Positions 61,379-64,000 of a stretch of DNA of 64,000 nucleotides are shown in pieces; positions within the stretch are counted from its first letter, which is position 1, and each line of letters starts with the position of its first letter. The notes under the pieces are model-generated. The model was not told the DNA's origin and did not search any database. It saw only the letters and a program-made list of their open reading frames with translations. Origin of the DNA: an uncultured Pelagibacteraceae bacterium (GTDB taxonomy: Bacteria; Pseudomonadota; Alphaproteobacteria; Pelagibacterales; Pelagibacteraceae); NCBI GenBank assembly GCA_902575095.1, contig CACGPY010000001.1:187722-251721 (forward strand). Reading direction: 5' to 3'. The position numbers were made by a program, and so were the translations under genes.

Positions 61379-61438
61379 TTTTTTTTTGAGTCATAATTCT
61401 ATTAAATTATTAAAAGAAATCGGGTATTACGATTAGAA

Positions 61439-61463
61439 AGGGGCGTTCTGTTGCCAGGTGCCC
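61439..61463. repeat. attL-like copy of the ssrA 3' stem-loop (25 bp)
   Basis: Exact 25-base match (AGGGGCGTTCTGTTGCCAGG then TGCCC) to 62142-62166 inside ssrA, same orientation, 703 bp apart. Similarity stops abruptly at both ends. This is the expected appearance of the displaced tRNA/tmRNA fragment left by site-specific integration. The short overlapping frame on the minus strand (61402-61590) has no support as a gene. Confidence 0.75.
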
Positions 61464-61522
61464 TTAACCTATTAACGTTATACAACAATTCTAGATCATA
61501 AAAAACGGCTATTTCTTTGCTG

Positions 61523-61542
61523 GGTGTGATCTTATTGTGTCC
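61523..61542. repeat. Arm-like repeat near left ssrA fragment
   Basis: TGTGATCTTATTGTGTCC (61525-61542) resembles TGTGATCCTATTGTGATC at 62080-62097 near the other end of the segment. Short repeats of this type flank attachment sites as arm sites for integrases; that function is inferred. Confidence 0.35.
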
Positions 61543-61589
61543 AACGGTGTGACGGTTTATGATGAGTCCAATGAAAAAGAAAAATAACA

Positions 61590-62045
61590 ATGCTTAGTAT
61601 TATTATATCTGCCATTTTAACTTTAATATTTATTTTTTATTTTATTAAAATTAATGTGGTGAAAGAATTCTGGAATGGGCATAGAACTTTAGCTGAAAGT
61701 TATTGGGTTTGGCTTTTTGTTGGTCCAATGATAATAATTTTTATATTAGAGGTACTAGGATTAAGTATTGATCTAGATTCAATATCTACAATTATTGCAT
61801 CTAATATAACTTTCACAAATATTTTACATAATACTATTATTTTTTTTTATTTATTTTATTTTTTTTTTGTATTATTGGGTATCTGGCGATCAGCTGATAA
61901 TTATATAGAAAAGAAAAAAAAGTCTCTTGAATATCCTATTTGGGGAAAACTTACTAAATTTTTAGTTTTTTTATACGGAGCATATATTCCATTATTATTA
62001 TTAGGGATTTTTAATTTTGTTAAATCTAAAATTAAAAAAGAATAA
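61590..62045 (+). CDS. Membrane protein of unknown function inside the ssrA-bounded segment
   Basis: 151 residues with about four transmembrane helices: 2-22, 41-62, 80-105 and 125-146. A conserved-looking GIWRSADNYIEKKKK follows the third helix; WRSA-x-x-Y pieces occur in small proteobacterial membrane proteins of unknown role. I do not recognise a function. It is the only gene between the two ssrA repeats. Start ATG 61590 follows an A/G-rich run (GAAAAAGAAAAAT) rather than a clear ribosome site. Confidence 0.6.
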   Translation: MLSIIISAILTLIFIFYFIKINVVKEFWNGHRTLAESYWVWLFVGPMIIIFILEVLGLSIDLDSISTIIASNITFTNILHNTIIFFYLFYFFFVLLGIWRSADNYIEKKKKSLEYPIWGKLTKFLVFLYGAYIPLLLLGIFNFVKSKIKKE

Positions 62046-62079
62046 AATTCCCCCGCACACTAAAATTTCTTCTCTCACT

Positions 62080-62097
62080 GTGATCCTATTGTGATCT
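62080..62097. repeat. Arm-like repeat near right ssrA end
   Basis: TGTGATCCTATTGTGATC, an imperfect copy of 61525-61542, also containing TGTGATC twice in tandem. It lies 45 bp beyond the tmRNA 3' stem-loop. Confidence 0.35.
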
Positions 62098-62141
62098 AAT
62101 TTAAAAAAGTTGTGAATTAATAAGTGTTAACGCCAATACGC

Positions 62142-62166
62142 AGGGGCGTTCTGTTGCCAGGTGCCC
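62142..62166. repeat. attR-like 25-bp repeat within ssrA 3' stem-loop
   Basis: Second copy of the 25-bp direct repeat. It lies in the functional ssrA coding piece, spanning its final stem-loop. Confidence 0.75.
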
Positions 62167-62400
62167 CGGACCCCGTTACTTAATTAACAAAGTTAATTAA
62201 GCTGCAAGTGCGTAACTTTCGTTAGCATTTGTAAATTGGCCCGTTACGTCGGAACCATCTCGTACGAAAGAATAGCCTTTAGACATCCGTCGATCCTAAT
62301 TCACCCCCGTAAGTTGTAAATGGTGGAGGTGGTGGGTACTGCCCCCACGTCCGTAATGTTTATTACGAAATTCGTTTATCGTCATAGTTGGAAAACCAAC
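62143..62400 (-). ncRNA. ssrA: Permuted two-piece tmRNA precursor
   Basis: On the minus strand the acceptor piece comes first and ends GGACGTGGGGGCAGTACCCA then CCACCTCCACCA (CCA at 62323-62321). After a 12-nt spacer (62320-62309) the coding piece begins GGGGGTG at 62308. GGGGGUG pairs with CACCUCC over 7 bp and has the G3-U70 wobble that marks alanine charging. The tag frame GCT AAC GAA AGT TAC GCA CTT GCA GCT TAA runs 62226-62197, encoding ANESYALAA. A 10-bp hairpin follows the stop, then GGGGCACC-TGGCAACAGAA-CGCCCC at the 3' end. This is alphaproteobacterial ssrA. The acceptor 5' end is approximate (about 62380). Confidence 0.93.
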
Positions 62401-62406
62401 ATTATT

Positions 62407-62434
62407 AATATAAAACTCTTAGTCAGAGATTCAA
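62407..62434 (-). promoter_or_regulatory. Candidate ssrA promoter
   Basis: Minus-strand TTGAAT (62434-62429), 16 bp, TATATT (62412-62407). The predicted start at about 62400 is the first G of GTTGG-TTTT-CCAAC, a 5-bp hairpin that would cap the 5' end. The promoter lies within the leader of thyX, so the two genes are divergent with overlapping control regions. Confidence 0.5.
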
Positions 62435-62448
62435 TAAATTATTTCATT

Positions 62449-63387
62449 ATGAAGCTTACTAAAGAACAAAAGCAAGAAATTGCAGATCAACAATCACAAA
62501 AAAATCAGACTAAAAGGGTAGTATCTCCAGAGTTAGAAAAAATTCTTTATGAGGCACTACCCGTTTTAGATCATGGCTTCGTAAGAGTTGTTGATTATAT
62601 GGGTGACGACAGTTCAATTGTTCAATCCGCCAGAGTTTCATATGGCAAAGGAACAAAAAAAGTTTCAACTGATGAGGGATTGATTAAATACTTAATGAGA
62701 CACTGGCATTCAACCCCGTTTGAGATGTGCGAGATTAAATATCATGTGAAACTACCAATTTTCATTGCGCGTCAATGGATTAGACACAGAACAGCAAACG
62801 TTAACGAGTATTCTGCAAGATATTCAATATTAGATAAAGAATTTTATATCCCTACAAAGGATCAGTTATCAGCTCAATCAAACTCAAACAGACAAGGAAG
62901 AGGAGATTTAATAACAGGTGAGCAAGCTGATGAAGTTTTAAAAATCTTAAAAGATGATGCTAGCAGGACTTATGATAATTATGAAAAGATGCTTAATGAA
63001 AGATACGATGGATCGACAATAGACGAAGGAAAAACTGGCTTGGCAAGAGAACTTGCAAGAATGAACTTAACACTAAACTCTTACACACAATGGTACTGGA
63101 AGACAGACCTACTAAATTTGTTAAATTTTTTGTTCTTAAGAGCAGATAGTCACGCCCAATATGAAATTAGAGTTTATGCTGAAGCAATGCTAGATACTGT
63201 AAAAAAATGGGTACCAATTACTCATGCAGCTTTTTTAGATTATAGAGTGGGAGCCATTCATTTATCAGCTAAAGGCAAAGAAATTATCAAACAAATGATA
63301 AAAGGGGAAAAAGTAAATTTTGAAAAATCAGGTTTATCAAAAAGAGAATGGAATGAGCTAATGGCATCATTTGAATTAGACGCTTAA
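62449..63387 (+). CDS. thyX: Flavin-dependent thymidylate synthase
   Basis: Makes dTMP from dUMP with FAD and methylenetetrahydrofolate, releasing tetrahydrofolate rather than dihydrofolate. 312 residues. The ThyX signature RHR-x7-S reads [16 protein letters not shown] near residue 104, with [16 protein letters not shown] before it and [26 protein letters not shown] near 220. Start ATG 62449 is chosen; the frame is open back to 62320, but that stretch is the antisense of tmRNA and is not protein-like. Divergent from ssrA. Confidence 0.95.
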   Translation: MKLTKEQKQEIADQQSQKNQTKRVVSPELEKILYEALPVLDHGFVRVVDYMGDDSSIVQSARVSYGKGTKKVSTDEGLIKYLMRHWHSTPFEMCEIKYHVKLPIFIARQWIRHRTANVNEYSARYSILDKEFYIPTKDQLSAQSNSNRQGRGDLITGEQADEVLKILKDDASRTYDNYEKMLNERYDGSTIDEGKTGLARELARMNLTLNSYTQWYWKTDLLNLLNFLFLRADSHAQYEIRVYAEAMLDTVKKWVPITHAAFLDYRVGAIHLSAKGKEIIKQMIKGEKVNFEKSGLSKREWNELMASFELDA

Positions 63388-63414
63388 ATAATTTAAAATA
63401 AGTTGATAAATTTT

Positions 63415-64000
63415 GTGAAATCTAAAAAAAATAAAACTAAATATTCAAGAAATTTTAAAACAGGATATGCAGATTATAAAAATATGATGCATGAATTCAG
63501 ACCTTTTGTCATGTTTACCAATGCCCATGACCATAGTTCAAAAATAGTAAATACAGATAGATTAGGCTTCAGAAAAGTTTTTTTCAAAAAAAAATATCTT
63601 GGTTTAGATGATTTAAAGAAGTCTTCTAAAAAAATTAATGTCTTGTTAGGAGGCAGCACTGCCTTTGGTTCAGGATCTCCTTCAGATAAAAACACAATTT
63701 CTTCTGAGCTATCGTCGCTTGGCCAATTATGTTTCTCATTAGGTATGCGCGGCGCTTGCAGTCATCAAGAGCTTATAGCTTTTCTAAAATTTAAAAATTT
63801 TTTTCCTAAAATTAAAAATTTAATAATATTGTCAGGAGTTAATGATTTAGCAATGGCTGCAGAAAAAGAAAGCATAATCTACGCTGATTTTGGGGGCATC
63901 TCTGGTACACGCCAACATGCATTAAACTTTCTTTTTCAATCATCGGCAGGCAATAATGAGAAATGGATTAAGGGATTATATAATTTATTTTTTTATATAA
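63415..64000 (+). CDS. SGNH/GDSL hydrolase-like protein, N-terminal part (cut by window edge)
   Basis: Frame open from GTG 63415 (TTG 63403 also possible) to the window end, at least 195 residues. Block I-like VLLGGSTAFGSGSP (near residue 82) with the nucleophile Ser and block III-like LSGVNDLAMA (near 142) with Gly-x-Asn-Asp resemble SGNH esterases. The Asp/His pair of block V lies beyond the window. Substrate unknown; such proteins often edit acyl or acetyl groups on envelope sugars. Starts 27 bp after thyX. Confidence 0.65.
   Translation, partial: MKSKKNKTKYSRNFKTGYADYKNMMHEFRPFVMFTNAHDHSSKIVNTDRLGFRKVFFKKKYLGLDDLKKSSKKINVLLGGSTAFGSGSPSDKNTISSELSSLGQLCFSLGMRGACSHQELIAFLKFKNFFPKIKNLIILSGVNDLAMAAEKESIIYADFGGISGTRQHALNFLFQSSAGNNEKWIKGLYNLFFYI

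Larger units (their letters stand above)
61464..62141. mobile_element. Candidate 678-bp mini-element integrated at ssrA
   Basis: The segment lies between two exact copies of the ssrA 3' stem-loop. It holds one gene, a 151-residue membrane protein, and the TGTGATC repeats, but no integrase. It may be a decayed or non-autonomous integrative element, or a satellite mobilised by an integrase elsewhere. Boundaries are the repeat ends. Confidence 0.5.

Noticed and set aside
61402..61590. 62-residue frame on minus with RAPGNRTP
   Set aside because: It is a translation of the ssrA-derived repeat and its flank, with no ribosome site and no protein-like pattern.
62320..62448. N-terminal extension of thyX (43 more residues)
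   Set aside because: The extension is the antisense strand of the tmRNA acceptor piece, with no ThyX resemblance; ATG 62449 gives a normal N-terminus.

Overview
The window looks like a chromosome segment from a small-genome, AT-rich marine alphaproteobacterium of the SAR11/Pelagibacterales type. Three things point that way: protein sequences very rich in Lys/Asn/Ile, tiny or overlapping gene junctions, and alphaproteobacterial hallmarks. The hallmarks are a circularly permuted two-piece tmRNA, the order amidase-rnpB-mraZ, a PetP/PetR-like regulator pair beside ilvE, an ELM1-family protein and a Ser-substituted DnaG zinc site. The taxon is inferred from gene content and composition, not from a marker-gene tree.

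Layout. 1-8.4 kb is mostly minus strand: ychF (cut by the window edge), pth, rplY, prs, pgeF, midA and lgt, then a ubiK-like gene on plus, then an EnvZ-like kinase, an OmpR/PetR-like regulator and a MarR/PetP-like regulator in overlapping minus frames. 8.4-17.2 kb holds ilvE, pgsA, uvrC, folB, a FolM-like reductase, uvrB, an aspartate-type aminotransferase and trxB. 17.2-29.2 kb holds an ELM1 gene with a 2OG-Fe(II) oxygenase, carB/carA, yqeY-dnaG-rpoD, a membrane glycosyltransferase and a CAT-anticodon tRNA. 29.2-31.9 kb holds mlaC, mlaA, an amidase and rnpB.

31.9-53.2 kb is one long plus-strand division and cell-wall (dcw) cluster: mraZ, ftsZ, rsmH, ftsL, ftsI, a fused murE-murF, mraY, murD, ftsW, murG, murC, murB, ddl, ftsQ, a degenerate ftsA, lpxC, bamD, ligA. 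FtsZ lies between mraZ and rsmH rather than after ftsA. A 10-bp-periodic MraZ operator overlaps the predicted promoter. 53.2-61.4 kb holds pepP and uvrD (minus), an AsmA-like protein, fumC, a MazG-like pyrophosphohydrolase coupled to a 27-residue membrane peptide, and a methyltransferase.

The right end (61.4-64 kb) has the most unusual structure. A permuted ssrA gene on the minus strand has an encoded tag ANESYALAA. The last stem-loop of its coding piece is repeated exactly (25 bp) 703 bp away, and the two copies bracket a single membrane-protein gene. This looks like a miniature or decayed element integrated at ssrA. Past it lie thyX and the start of an SGNH-hydrolase-like gene.

Functionally the window joins envelope growth (dcw, LpxC, BamD, MlaA/C, Lgt, PgsA), DNA repair and replication (UvrB/C/D, LigA, DnaG), nucleotide and folate supply (Prs, CarAB, ThyX, FolB/FolM-like), and ribosome quality control (tmRNA, Pth, L25, YchF). 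No rRNA operon, CRISPR array or intact transposase or integrase gene was seen.
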